Origin: FEN-680 sp036845225
GTDB lineage: Bacteria > Actinomycetota > Geothermincolia > Fen-727 > Anoxymicrobiaceae
Direction of reading: 5' to 3'
Length of the DNA: 64,000 nt
NCBI GenBank assembly: GCA_036845225.1
Contig: DAIUEJ010000006.1
Coordinates: 25,737 to 89,736 of the forward strand
Below are positions 50,321 to 58,752 of this stretch, one piece after another. The position numbers and the translations under genes are program-made. The notes beneath the pieces are model-generated. The model had not been told where the DNA came from. It did no database searches and was given only the letters and a program-made list of their open reading frames with translations. The stretch's first letter is position 1. Every line of letters begins with the position of its first letter.

Positions 50321-51724
50321 TCACTCCGCGTTTTCCAACTTGTCATCCCAGAGCTTTATCGAGTCCTGCCCCTCTTTCCTGGCGAGGTCGAGCGCGCGGA
50401 AAGCCTTCGCCAGGAGTTCCTCATCCGAGCCGGACGAGCTGGGGAAGTTGGCGATGCCCGCGCTTACGGTGAGGTTCACCGAGGCGGAGTTCTCCGGGGC
50501 GGGAAAAGGATAGCCGGCGACTTCGGAGCGGAGCCTGTCCGTCAGCCTGAGAGCCCCTAGCCGGTTGGTCTCGGGCAGGATCAGGCCGAACTCGTCACCG
50601 CCGATGCGCGATACAAAGTCGACCTCCCGGGTGCCCTTGAGCAGGATGGAAGAGATGTCGGAGAGCGCCAGGTTCCCCAGCATGTGACCGCAGGCGGCGT
50701 TGTATTCCTCGAGGTTGTCGATATCCATCACGACGAGGGACATGTTCAGGGTGTATCGCCTGGCACGCAGCAGTTCCTGGTGAAGCCTGTGGTCGAACTG
50801 GCGGCGGTTGTGCAGGCCGGTCAGAGGGTCGGTGACCAGGTTCTCCCCGAGCCTGTCTCCCAGGTCGTCCACATCGAGGAGCAAAGCGACGTAGTACGCG
50901 AAGAGCGTCAGAGGCGGTATGTCCTCCGCGCTCACCGCATTGGGCAGGTCGCACCAGAGCAGGAGCGCGCCCCTCGTCGAGGTGCCCGACTTGATGGCCA
51001 TGCAGAGCGCCGAGCCCGCCTTGACCCCGGGCAGCAGCTCGCCTTCTTCGCTTGACAGGTCTGCCGTTGCCTCGTGTTTCCCCCGGTTGATGCACCGGTC
51101 GAGGAACGTCCCCGGTTCGATCTTGATAGTGGCGTCCCGCTGAAGATCGACGCCTCTCTGCGCGGTGACCGCGAGCGCGTTCACGCCCTCCGTCCCGGTC
51201 AGGATCACCCCGCCCGCCGCGTGCCACAGGCTGGTCGCCTCGGTCAGGCACGACGCGAGCTTGACCGCGGTCGAAGAGTTCCTCGATGTCGGGAAGTAGT
51301 CCTCCAGCAGCCTCCGGTAGCGGCGCACGACCTCGGTGGTCAGCGGGCCGTGGGGCGTTGAGGCAGCCTCCCTCGCGTACCTGGAGAAAGCGTCCCGGTT
51401 GATGACAGACAAACCGTGGGCGGCGGCACGGTCCATGACGTCGGCGGGCGGGAGACCTTCGCCGCAGTGGACGAGCAGAGCACCGGGCAGAAGGCGCGAG
51501 ACACCGGCGACGTCGTCGAAGCGCTCCGCCCCCCGGCTCGCGAACCAGGCTGCCACCGCGCTGTCCGGCGCTGTGACCACCGACGTCAGCTTGAAAGCGG
51601 GCCCTGCGAGGACGGACTCGATCATCGCGAGGTCGGTCTCGAGCGGGTTGACGATGATGACTTCAACAGGTTGTTCCAAGCGGTCTCCGGTGGTCGGGGG
51701 AGGCTTGAGGCCCCTCGGGTCCAT
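50321..51724 (-). CDS. GGDEF diguanylate cyclase with N-terminal sensor regions
   Basis: About 467 aa. The C-terminal GGDEF domain is intact: DPLTGLHNRRQFDHRL opens it, and SRIGGDEFGLILPE is the active site. An I-site RxxD (REVD) lies five residues before GGDEF, so product inhibition is possible. Residues about 155-290 look like a GAF-type sensor (SLWHAAGGVILTGTEGVNAL). The first 130 residues resemble a response-regulator or other alpha/beta fold (VEVIIVNPLETDLAMIESVL), but with no clear phospho-Asp set. No membrane helix. ATG 51724 is the likely start; the open frame upstream to 51859 is low-complexity. This is the only c-di-GMP enzyme in the window. Confidence 0.85.
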   Translation of the reverse strand: MDPRGLKPPPTTGDRLEQPVEVIIVNPLETDLAMIESVLAGPAFKLTSVVTAPDSAVAAWFASRGAERFDDVAGVSRLLPGALLVHCGEGLPPADVMDRAAAHGLSVINRDAFSRYAREAASTPHGPLTTEVVRRYRRLLEDYFPTSRNSSTAVKLASCLTEATSLWHAAGGVILTGTEGVNALAVTAQRGVDLQRDATIKIEPGTFLDRCINRGKHEATADLSSEEGELLPGVKAGSALCMAIKSGTSTRGALLLWCDLPNAVSAEDIPPLTLFAYYVALLLDVDDLGDRLGENLVTDPLTGLHNRRQFDHRLHQELLRARRYTLNMSLVVMDIDNLEEYNAACGHMLGNLALSDISSILLKGTREVDFVSRIGGDEFGLILPETNRLGALRLTDRLRSEVAGYPFPAPENSASVNLTVSAGIANFPSSSGSDEELLAKAFRALDLARKEGQDSIKLWDDKLENAE

Positions 51725-51970
51725 CAAGAAAACGCCGCGGCACGCCTCCGCGGCTCGATAAAAATCATATAACTTCGATGGTGCCGAGGCAATTTCCCGG
51801 TGCCCGCGGGACGCGCTCGCCGCCGGCTCGCCTTTGACGACCGCGCACCGGCCCGACAAGTATCAAGCGCCTGGCATCGCGTTTGTTCAGGCGACTTAAC
51901 AGAATTGGGGTGCAAAGAACGGCCGATACGCAAGATTTCCTATATTTTCGGCTAAAAACGCGCATGCGTA
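51725..51970. other. Gap between the GGDEF gene and the NuoH-like promoter
   Basis: AT-richer than its surroundings in places (ATAAAAATCATATAACTTCG). The GGDEF frame remains open to 51859 but looks non-coding. No certain feature. Confidence 0.4.
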
Positions 51971-51971
51971 C

Positions 51972-52098
51972 TTGACGCGGGCGCCGGGATTTTATAGATT
52001 CGACTAGCCCTCAAGAGGTTTAAAGGAAAACGGGTCGGCTCGTCCGGAACGGACCCTGAAAGTCCCTTGGGGGCAACCCTTTTTTATGGAGGCGGCTT
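51972..52098 (+). promoter_or_regulatory. Promoter and structured leader of the NuoHBND-like operon
   Basis: TTGACG (51972-51977), a 15-bp spacer and TATAGA (51993-51998). The leader of about 95 nt has two exclusive pairings: GTCCG-GAA-CGGAC (52042-52054) or GGGTC (52032-52036) with GACCC (52052-52056). A weak GGGG-GCAA-CCC stem and a T6 run come before GGAGG and ATG 52099. It could be regulatory; I do not match it to a known riboswitch. Confidence 0.5.
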
Positions 52099-53034
52099 AT
52101 GGTGTTCGTCGGCAAGATCGCATACCTGTTGCTGTTCCCCGGAATGCTGTTCGTCCTCTTGGCCGGGCTTGCCGCCAGGGCCGTACTTGCGGGCGTCGGC
52201 ACCGCCGTGGCCGGTCGCGAGCGCCGCGGCGCCGGCGCCGGGACAGGCTTCCTCTTCTCGGCGCCACGCAGCGAATGCATTGCCACCGACGGTTCGCTCC
52301 ACGCGGTGACGTGGATCGCGCCGGTCGTGAAGATACTCGCGCTCTCATGGGTCTCCTGCCTCGTCTTCGGGTTCATACGGGGTGACCTCGTCCTGCTCTT
52401 CGCGCTGCTGTTGCTCGCTTCGGGCGCGGACGTCGTCGTGGCGTTCACCAGCGGCAACCCCAGGGTGAGGCAGTCCGCCTGGCCGGAAGCCGCTTCACTC
52501 GGAGCCTGGGCGGTGCCGCTCGGGCTGGTCGTCGCCACTGTCTCGCTGCGAACCGGAGATCCGACGCTGACGGGCCTGATCAAGTGGCAGTCGACCAACG
52601 GCGCGCTGGTCGCGGCTAGAGGCGGGGCCGCCGCGCAAGCCGGGACCGTCCTCGCTCTCGTCGCGGCGCTGGCTGCCGCGCTGGCCCTGGCTCGCCTGCG
52701 CCCACTCGGCCGCGGGTACCTCTCCGATGCGCCCGGCGGGCTCCTGGACGACGTGTCAGGGCCACCGCTCGCGTTCTTCATCGCGGGTGAGACGGTCGGG
52801 CTCTTCGTGATACCGCTGGTCCTGGTCGCGCTGTTTTTCGCGGGGCCGGCAGCGCACCCCTACGAGATAATCTTCTGGGGGCTGAAGGTGCTCGGAGTGT
52901 TCGTACTTCTGGCTCTGGTGGACGTGGTGTCCGCGAGGGCGCGCTCGCGCAGCGCGCTCATCTGGGGGGCGGGGGCCGCGGGCGCGATCGCTCTCGCAGG
53001 CCTGGTCCTGACCTGGATAGGGGTGTCGGCATGA
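52099..53034 (+). CDS. NuoH/EchB-like membrane subunit of a reduced complex I-like assembly
   Basis: Polytopic membrane protein, 311 aa, about eight helices, resembling NuoH, HycD and EchB, the subunit that joins membrane and peripheral arms. Family features: the N-terminal LLLFPGMLFVLLAGLAARAV, the GLLDDVSGPPLAFFIAGETV region, and a C-terminal LIWGAGAAGAIALAGLVLTW. The usual E-rich loop of NuoH is weak. GGAGG precedes ATG 52099. The stop overlaps the next gene by four bases. The match is to a diverged family member; I cannot say which ion is moved. Confidence 0.7.
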   Translation: MVFVGKIAYLLLFPGMLFVLLAGLAARAVLAGVGTAVAGRERRGAGAGTGFLFSAPRSECIATDGSLHAVTWIAPVVKILALSWVSCLVFGFIRGDLVLLFALLLLASGADVVVAFTSGNPRVRQSAWPEAASLGAWAVPLGLVVATVSLRTGDPTLTGLIKWQSTNGALVAARGGAAAQAGTVLALVAALAAALALARLRPLGRGYLSDAPGGLLDDVSGPPLAFFIAGETVGLFVIPLVLVALFFAGPAAHPYEIIFWGLKVLGVFVLLALVDVVSARARSRSALIWGAGAAGAIALAGLVLTWIGVSA

Positions 53035-53435
53035 GCGCGCGCCGGTTCGGGCCGCAGAGACAGACGCCGGTCTTTCATATCCGCCTCGGCTGCTGCGGGG
53101 GGTGCGGGGACGTCGTGGACATGCTGCTCCGGGGGCGCCTCAAAGGTTGCCCGCCCCTTTTCGAATGCGCCACGCCGCGCCACGCCGAGCTGATCGTCGT
53201 CACGGGGCTCTGGAACGAGGAGCTTGCCGAGCGGGCCCGGGCGGTGATCGACCAGGCGCCGGATGCGCGAAAGGTCGTGTTCGCGGGCGATTGCGCGCTG
53301 GGCGGCGGGCCGTTCGCCGAACGCGTGAAGCACCTGGGCGTACAGCCGGAAGGCCTTGAACCTGACTCCACCATGGGGGGCTGCCCCTGCACCATCGAAG
53401 CCCTGTGCGAGGAGGTGCGCCATGTCGTCGGCTGA
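53031..53435 (+). CDS. NuoB/EchC-like iron-sulfur subunit
   Basis: A 134-residue homologue of NuoB and [NiFe]-hydrogenase small-subunit cores. Cysteines are in the expected order: GCCGGC (C21, C22, C25), GDCALGGGPF (C88) and GCPCTIEAL (C118, C120), enough for one N2-type [4Fe-4S] cluster. There is no Tat signal, so the site is cytoplasmic. It begins in the stop of the NuoH-like gene (ATGA) and overlaps the NuoN-like gene by 14 bp. No extra ferredoxin subunit (NuoI/EchF) lies in the cluster, so the electron donor is unclear. Confidence 0.78.
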   Translation: MSARRFGPQRQTPVFHIRLGCCGGCGDVVDMLLRGRLKGCPPLFECATPRHAELIVVTGLWNEELAERARAVIDQAPDARKVVFAGDCALGGGPFAERVKHLGVQPEGLEPDSTMGGCPCTIEALCEEVRHVVG

Positions 53436-55173
53436 GGTCACCTGGCTCGTGGCAGTGACCGTCATGCTGCCTTTTGCGGCCGCGGCGGTCATCCTCGTGG
53501 CGGGTGGAGCGGCACGGATGCGGCGCATGCTCGCGGTCGGTTACGCGGCGCTGGCCGCGGCCTTCAACCTGGCACTGCTCAACGGCTACCTCGAGCGCTC
53601 GGGGCACGCCGCCTGGGGCGCGCTCAAGTTCACACGTTTCAGTTTCCCGGCGTTCTTCATCCTGAACATGCTGGCCGTGGCGGCGGTACTCTACGCCGGC
53701 TTCAGGCTCTCGGGCGTCGAGCGCCCATCGCTGCTGATGGCGGGCATCCCGGCCGCATGCGGATTCGGCGCCCTGGCGCTCACTGTGACCACCCTGCTGC
53801 CGCTGGTGCTCCTCTGGCTCGGCGTGAGCGCAATGGCGCTGCTGGGCCTGCTCGCCCACGGGACCGTCGGCTTCCGCAGAAGGCTGCGCGCTTTTGGCCC
53901 ATGGCTGGTTGCCGACCTGCTGCTGGTTATCGGGGCACTGCTCTGTGCCACCTGGCTCAAGGAGAGCGCGGTGCTCATCAGGCCGCCGCTCACGTCCGGA
54001 ACCGAGACGCAGACTATCATCGTGGTCGTGTTATTCCTCGCCAGCGCGCTCATAAGGCTCGGCGTGTTTCCCGTTCACTGGTGGACGGGCGACCTGGTCT
54101 CGAGGACGGACCCCTCATGGAGCTCTTTCTACCTCGGCAGCGTGAACTTCCTCCTCGCCGGCGCGCGGCTGGCCGTCGCGATAGTCCTGCTGGGGAGGCT
54201 GGTCGCGAGCGACTGGGGCTTCGGCCTGGCAATAGCGGCGCTGCTCTCCGTGGTTGCCGGACCACTACTGGCAATCCGCGGAAGGACGGTGCCATCGTGC
54301 GCGGCGGGGCTCTACTGCATGCAGTCGGGCTTCCTGCTGCTGACGTTCGCGCTGTTCTCGAGGGCCGGACTGGAGAGCGGGCTGTTCGTGCTGCTGACGG
54401 CCCCGCTGTTCCTCACCGCGTTCCTCATGGCCTCCGGCACCGCTGACGGCCTGCGCGGCAGCAGTGCCCTCGGGCGCCAGATGCTGCCGGCCGGGGTCGC
54501 GCCCGCGGCTTTCGGGGTGATGCTGTTGTCGGGCATCGCTATCGCGGGGCTGCCGCCCACCGATGGCTTCGTGGGGAAGGCGATGGCGGCGCTCGCCAGT
54601 CTCGATAAGGGGACGGTGAGCCAGTTCTACATCCTGGCGATGGCGGCCGTGCTGGTGGCGCTCGGGCTTGCGCTGGTATCGGTTGCGCGCCTCCTCGGCG
54701 GAGTCTTCTCGGCCGGCGGCTCGGGCAAGCCCTTTGGGAAGGCGACCCTGATGGAGGGCGCGGTCCCGCTCGGCATATGCGCGGTATCGGTCCTGCTGGG
54801 CGCGTTTCCAGGGCTGCTGCTCTCGAACTTCATCGGAAGCGGCTCGAGGCTCCTGTTCCCCGCGGGGTTCACCGGCCCCGGCGTCGCCTTCAGGGGCACC
54901 GGAGACTTGGTCTCCGCGGCCCTGCGCGCTTACCCCGAGTGGGGCGCGGTCGTCGGCGCGTTCTTGCTGGGAAGCGCCTTGCTGGTGCTGGTCTCGTATT
55001 TCGCGAGCAGGGCGGCAAACCCGTCGGCGGGGCTTACGCGGAAGGCGGCGCCGTTCCTCGGTGGGGCGGAGGGAACATGGTCCTGGACGCTCACGGACAG
55101 CGTGCGCCTCTTTCCGAAAAGCGCCAGGCGCAGGTCGAGGACTCGCTCGGCAACGGCGAGGGAGGCGAGATGA
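53422..55173 (+). CDS. NuoN/NuoL/EchA-like antiporter subunit
   Basis: Large membrane protein of 583 aa and about 13-14 helices, of the Mrp/Nuo proton-translocating family (proton_antipo_M). Seen: VLFLASALIRLGVFPVHWWTGDLV, corresponding to the conserved K/H-x-x-x-x-P-x-H-x-W-L region, and LLSGIAIAGLPPTDGFVGKA, the typical helix XII segment. A basic C-terminus follows. GAGGAGG lies just before ATG 53422. The gene overlaps NuoB-like (14 bp) and NuoD-like (4 bp) genes. It supplies the likely ion channel of the complex. Confidence 0.8.
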   Translation: MSSAEVTWLVAVTVMLPFAAAAVILVAGGAARMRRMLAVGYAALAAAFNLALLNGYLERSGHAAWGALKFTRFSFPAFFILNMLAVAAVLYAGFRLSGVERPSLLMAGIPAACGFGALALTVTTLLPLVLLWLGVSAMALLGLLAHGTVGFRRRLRAFGPWLVADLLLVIGALLCATWLKESAVLIRPPLTSGTETQTIIVVVLFLASALIRLGVFPVHWWTGDLVSRTDPSWSSFYLGSVNFLLAGARLAVAIVLLGRLVASDWGFGLAIAALLSVVAGPLLAIRGRTVPSCAAGLYCMQSGFLLLTFALFSRAGLESGLFVLLTAPLFLTAFLMASGTADGLRGSSALGRQMLPAGVAPAAFGVMLLSGIAIAGLPPTDGFVGKAMAALASLDKGTVSQFYILAMAAVLVALGLALVSVARLLGGVFSAGGSGKPFGKATLMEGAVPLGICAVSVLLGAFPGLLLSNFIGSGSRLLFPAGFTGPGVAFRGTGDLVSAALRAYPEWGAVVGAFLLGSALLVLVSYFASRAANPSAGLTRKAAPFLGGAEGTWSWTLTDSVRLFPKSARRRSRTRSATAREAR

Positions 55174-56243
55174 ACGGGACACTGCCGCTCGGTCCGTTCG
55201 ACGCCGTGGCGAGGCAGCCTCTCCTGCTGGAGTGCCGGATCGAGGGCGCGGTGATCACGGGAGCGGAGGTGCGTCGCGCGGCCGGAGAGGTCAACCTCGA
55301 GCTTGCCTTCGAGGGCGTGACGCCGCTCGATGGCGCGGTCATAGCTTCCCATATGTGCGCGCGCTCCGGCCTCCACCATGCCGCGGCGTTCTGCGCGGCG
55401 GTCGAAGACGCCATAGACATCGAGGTCGCCGATGAGCACGCCGCCCTGCGCGTGATGTTGATGGAGTGGGCGCGCGTCGCGTCGCACCTGGAGGTGGTGT
55501 CGGACATCGCCCGCGCGGTCGAGGACGACCTGGTCTACGGACGTCCCAGGCGCTACATCAAGATGATCCGCGATGGCTTCGAGAGCCTCTGTTCAAACCC
55601 GTTCGGCTTCGGGGCGCTGGTGCCGGGGGGCGTGGACATCGGCGGGGACCTGGACGCGCTCTCCTCGCTCGATGACTTCGCGGGCACGCTCTCGAGGGAC
55701 GCGCGCTTCTGGTCGCGCAAGCTCGGCCTCTCGAAGGCGAGGCTGTCGGCCGGGCGTCTCACGAAAGGCGCGCTGCCGGAGAGCCATGCCCCCGCCACGG
55801 CGTTCAGGGCAGGCGGCAGCCGGGCGGACCTTCGCGCGGGCGAGGAGGCGTCCGGTTTCTACCAGGGGCTGGCTTACAGGCCCGTGACCAGGGACGGTGG
55901 TTCCGCCCTGGACAGGGCAGGGGTCCTGCTCGGTGAGATCGAGTCGTCACTGGTGCTCATCAGCCGCGTGAAGGAGGCGGCGGGTGGTTACACCGGTCCG
56001 CCCGCGCATGAGGTGCCTACTCCCGGGAAGAGGAGCGGCGTAGGCGCCGTCGAGTCCCCTCATGGTGGGCTGGAGTACAGGGTCTTCCTGGGGTCGGAGG
56101 GCAGGGTGATGCGCGTGAGGGCGGCGAGCGCGGTGGATGACGTCGTCGAACTGGCAGGCCATGCGCTGACGGGCGTGGCGTTCGAGGACGTCGCGCCGGC
56201 CTTCGTCTCCCTCAACCTATGCGCGGCCTGCATGCGCGTGTGA
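55170..56243 (+). CDS. NuoD/EchE-like large subunit with altered nickel-site motif
   Basis: A 357-residue relative of [NiFe]-hydrogenase large subunits and NuoD. The place of the L1 motif reads HMCARSGLHHAAAFCAAVED: C63 is kept, but the second L1 cysteine is Ser66. The L2 motif at the very C-terminus reads LNLCAACMRV, with C351 and C354. So three of four nickel ligands remain, with no cleavable tail. The GLHHAAAFCAAVEDA helix resembles the L1 helix of Ech-type proteins. It starts at ATG 55170, inside the stop of the preceding gene, with GGAGG upstream. Either an Ech-related non-hydrogenase (Ehr-like) or a hydrogenase with an unusual site. Confidence 0.75.
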   Translation: MNGTLPLGPFDAVARQPLLLECRIEGAVITGAEVRRAAGEVNLELAFEGVTPLDGAVIASHMCARSGLHHAAAFCAAVEDAIDIEVADEHAALRVMLMEWARVASHLEVVSDIARAVEDDLVYGRPRRYIKMIRDGFESLCSNPFGFGALVPGGVDIGGDLDALSSLDDFAGTLSRDARFWSRKLGLSKARLSAGRLTKGALPESHAPATAFRAGGSRADLRAGEEASGFYQGLAYRPVTRDGGSALDRAGVLLGEIESSLVLISRVKEAAGGYTGPPAHEVPTPGKRSGVGAVESPHGGLEYRVFLGSEGRVMRVRAASAVDDVVELAGHALTGVAFEDVAPAFVSLNLCAACMRV

Positions 56244-56281
56244 GGCGGACGGGTTACTGAAACACTGACACGGAGGTCTTT

Positions 56282-57982
56282 ATGGAACGCGAACGGATGA
56301 TCAGGCTCGCGCGCGGCGAGGGCGAGGTCGACCTGCTTCTGACGAACTGCCTGCTGGTGAACGTCCTCTCCGGCAGGGTACATCCGGCGTCCGTGGCCGT
56401 TGCCGACGGTTTCATAGTGGGCCTCGATGGCGGTTACTCCGCTGCCGAGACCATCGACCTCGGCGGGATGTATCTCGCGCCGGGCCTGATGGACGCGCAC
56501 ATCCACCTCGAGAGCGCGATGCTCACGGTGCCGGAGTTCGCGCGCACCGTCGTCCCGCATGGGACCACCACCGTGGTCACCGACTGCCACGAGATCGCCA
56601 ACGTGATGGGGCTCGAGGGGATCAGGTACATGATGGAGTCGGCGAAGGGCGCCCCGCTCAACGTCTTCGTGATGCTCCCCCCCTGCGTCCCCGCGACGCC
56701 GCTCGAGACTTCCGGGGCGGTGCTGGAGGCTGCCGACCTCGCGAAGCTGAAGTCTGAGCCCGGAGTCATCGGCCTCGGCGAGCTCATGAACTTCCCGGGC
56801 ACCATCGGGGGCGACCCCGGGGTGATGGCCAAGCTCGCGCTGTTCGAGGGCATGCCCGTCGACGGCCACGCGCCCGGCCTTTCGGGCAAGGACCTGTCCG
56901 CCTATATCGCCGCCGGCCCCGACTCCGACCACGAGGCGACAACGGCGCCGGAGGCCGAGGAGAAGCTGCAGAAGGGCATGTACGTGTTCATGCGGCAGGG
57001 GACGAGCGCGATGAACCTGCTCGACTTGCTGCCAGTCGCGAACGCTGCCAACAGCAGCCGGTGCTGCCTGTGCGTGGACGACCGCCACCCGGCCGACCTC
57101 ATCGAGACGGGACACATCGACTCGCTTCTCAAGCTCGCTGTCGGGGCGGGTGTGTCGCCAATGACCGCCATCCAGATGGCCACGTTGAACACGGCGCGCC
57201 GGTTCGGCCTTGCGGCGCTCGGAGCGATAGCACCGGGTTACCGCGCCGACATGGTCGTTTTCGAAGACCTCGAGGCGCTGGAAGTGACGAAGGTCTTCAA
57301 GGACGGAAGACTGGTCGCCTCTGGAGGCGCGCTTCAGGTGGAGCCCGGTGAGGCGCCCGCCCTCGGCTCGAGCTTCAAGGTCGCGGGCTTCGGGCCTGAC
57401 CGGCTGCGCCTGGAAGGTGAAGGCATGGCCCGGGTCATCGGGGTCGTGCCGGGACAGATCGTGACAGAGTCTCTGGTCGTTGAAGTGCCTTTCGAGGGCG
57501 GCGCGGCTGTCGCCGACCCGTCCCGCGACATATTGAAGATCGCCGTGGTCGAGAGGCACAAGGGGACCGGCAACGTCGGGGTCGCGTTTGTCCGTGGCTT
57601 CGGCCTGAAGTCGGGCGCGCTCGCGTCGAGCGTTGCCCACGACTCGCACAACATCGTCGTGGTGGGCTGCTCGGACGGAGACATGGTGTCCGCCGTCGAG
57701 AAAGTGGTCGAGATGGGCGGCGGCCAGGTCGTGGTCTCGGGCGGTAAGGTTATGGCGGCTGTCGCCCTGCCGATCGGGGGCCTGATGTCGCCGCTACCTG
57801 CGGCCGAAGTCGCCGCCGGCGCCGAGGAGTTGGACAGCCAGGCGGAGCGGTTGGGATGCGAACTGAACGATGCGTTCATGACGATGAGCTTTCTTGCTCT
57901 GCCGGTGATCCCGTCACTGAAGCTCACGGACCGCGGGCTGGTGGACGTGAACACGTTCGACTTCGTGAGCCCCTTCGCCTGA
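56282..57982 (+). CDS. ade: Adenine deaminase
   Basis: Amidohydrolase that converts adenine to hypoxanthine and ammonia, 566 aa, normal for AdeC-type bacterial enzymes. Metal-site motifs: GLMDAHIHLESAML (H-x-H), DCHEIAN, VDGHAPGLSGKDL and CVDDRHPADL. The C-terminal part GVAFVRGFGLKSGALASSVA with HDSHNIVVVG is typical of the family. It starts 38 bp after the NuoD-like gene, with ACGGAGGTC upstream, so it may share that transcript, though its function is unrelated. The palindromic element copy 2 starts within two bases of its stop. Confidence 0.93.
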   Translation: MERERMIRLARGEGEVDLLLTNCLLVNVLSGRVHPASVAVADGFIVGLDGGYSAAETIDLGGMYLAPGLMDAHIHLESAMLTVPEFARTVVPHGTTTVVTDCHEIANVMGLEGIRYMMESAKGAPLNVFVMLPPCVPATPLETSGAVLEAADLAKLKSEPGVIGLGELMNFPGTIGGDPGVMAKLALFEGMPVDGHAPGLSGKDLSAYIAAGPDSDHEATTAPEAEEKLQKGMYVFMRQGTSAMNLLDLLPVANAANSSRCCLCVDDRHPADLIETGHIDSLLKLAVGAGVSPMTAIQMATLNTARRFGLAALGAIAPGYRADMVVFEDLEALEVTKVFKDGRLVASGGALQVEPGEAPALGSSFKVAGFGPDRLRLEGEGMARVIGVVPGQIVTESLVVEVPFEGGAAVADPSRDILKIAVVERHKGTGNVGVAFVRGFGLKSGALASSVAHDSHNIVVVGCSDGDMVSAVEKVVEMGGGQVVVSGGKVMAAVALPIGGLMSPLPAAEVAAGAEELDSQAERLGCELNDAFMTMSFLALPVIPSLKLTDRGLVDVNTFDFVSPFA

Positions 57983-57983
57983 A

Positions 57984-58109
57984 ATGACGTCGTTCGTTTT
58001 ACACTTTTCTTTACACTTCTTGACGCTGCGACACCGGGGTCGGACCCCAGTGGCGCAAATCAGAGCGCACGGAAAAGTGTAAAGAAAAGTGTAAAACGAA
58101 CGACGTCAT
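57984..58109. mobile_element. MITE-like element, copy 2 (126 bp)
   Basis: Same terminal inverted repeat as copy 1 (35 bp, ATGACGTCGTTCGTTTTACA at the left), but a different core that includes GGGGTCGGACCCC. It lies between two convergent genes, directly after ade. The pairing extends by a further three bases (GAA/TTC) into the flanks. Confidence 0.75.
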
Positions 58110-58115
58110 TTCTCT

Positions 58116-58580
58116 TCAGTCCGGGGGGAAGTTCAACAGGTCGTCACGCCCGAGCTCAGTGAGCACTATGCGGTAGTTCGCGTAGAAAGGCTTCAGCACA
58201 GGCAGCAACCGCATCGCTTTCGGTATCGGCCCCTTGGCTTTGATCTGGCCGCGGGTGATCGCCGACATCAGGTGTAGCTTCTGCATCCAGAACAGGTGCG
58301 CGGTGAACGCCTCCATCTGCATCTCGATGACCGGGACCTTGTCGGAGTCCCCGAGCGTGATCTCAACGGGGTCCATCGTGCAGTCGACCGTGACCTGCGG
58401 AACGGTGCCGGGCGGCCAGCGCTCTTCGTCGTAGTACTTGAACTGGAGTATCAGGTCGGAGGCGCGCAGCTTGGCCGCCAGGGCCTCATCGGAGAGCGTC
58501 TTGTCGGCGACCATCTTGGCGATCTCGTACATCTCGTCAGGGGTGACATCGGGACGGTCAGCTTTGTTCCACTTGGCCAT
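58116..58580 (-). CDS. SCP2 sterol-carrier-like domain protein, paralogue 1
   Basis: A 154-residue SCP2-type lipid-binding protein. After a helical N-terminus (PDEMYEIAKMVADKTLSDEA) comes the SCP2 fold, with MQKLHLMSAITRGQIKAKGP and AMRLLPVLKPFYANYRIVL, the conserved end of the family. It has a clear paralogue at 60916. The start ATG 58580 has AAGGAG eight bases upstream. TGCTAGAAT at 58621-58629 (minus strand) may be its promoter, a motif shared with the paralogue. Ligand probably a fatty acyl or similar hydrophobic molecule. Confidence 0.8.
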   Translation of the reverse strand: MAKWNKADRPDVTPDEMYEIAKMVADKTLSDEALAAKLRASDLILQFKYYDEERWPPGTVPQVTVDCTMDPVEITLGDSDKVPVIEMQMEAFTAHLFWMQKLHLMSAITRGQIKAKGPIPKAMRLLPVLKPFYANYRIVLTELGRDDLLNFPPD

Positions 58581-58620
58581 TGCCCGCTCCTTTCAAGCCG
58601 ACAGAGGTAACGGCGCGCTA

Positions 58621-58629
58621 ATTCTAGCA
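58621..58629 (-). promoter_or_regulatory. Extended -10 box of SCP2 paralogue 1
   Basis: TGC-TAGAAT on the minus strand, about 40 bases before the start at 58580. The identical nonamer precedes paralogue 2. No good -35 element. Confidence 0.5.
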
Positions 58630-58752
58630 CAGCGCAAGGCAAGGCAAGGAAAGAGCCGCCGGCGGCCAGGGGTTGGAAGGAGGCCGGCCGCGACTTCGCC
58701 AATTAATCTCTTAGCCGGGCCCCTGGTTGATGAGTTACACTCCTTATAAGTC

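Noticed and set aside
52005..52098. Known riboswitch (fluoride, guanidine, preQ1, c-di-GMP)
   Set aside because: Tried by eye against consensus cores; none matches. Kept only as an unassigned leader.
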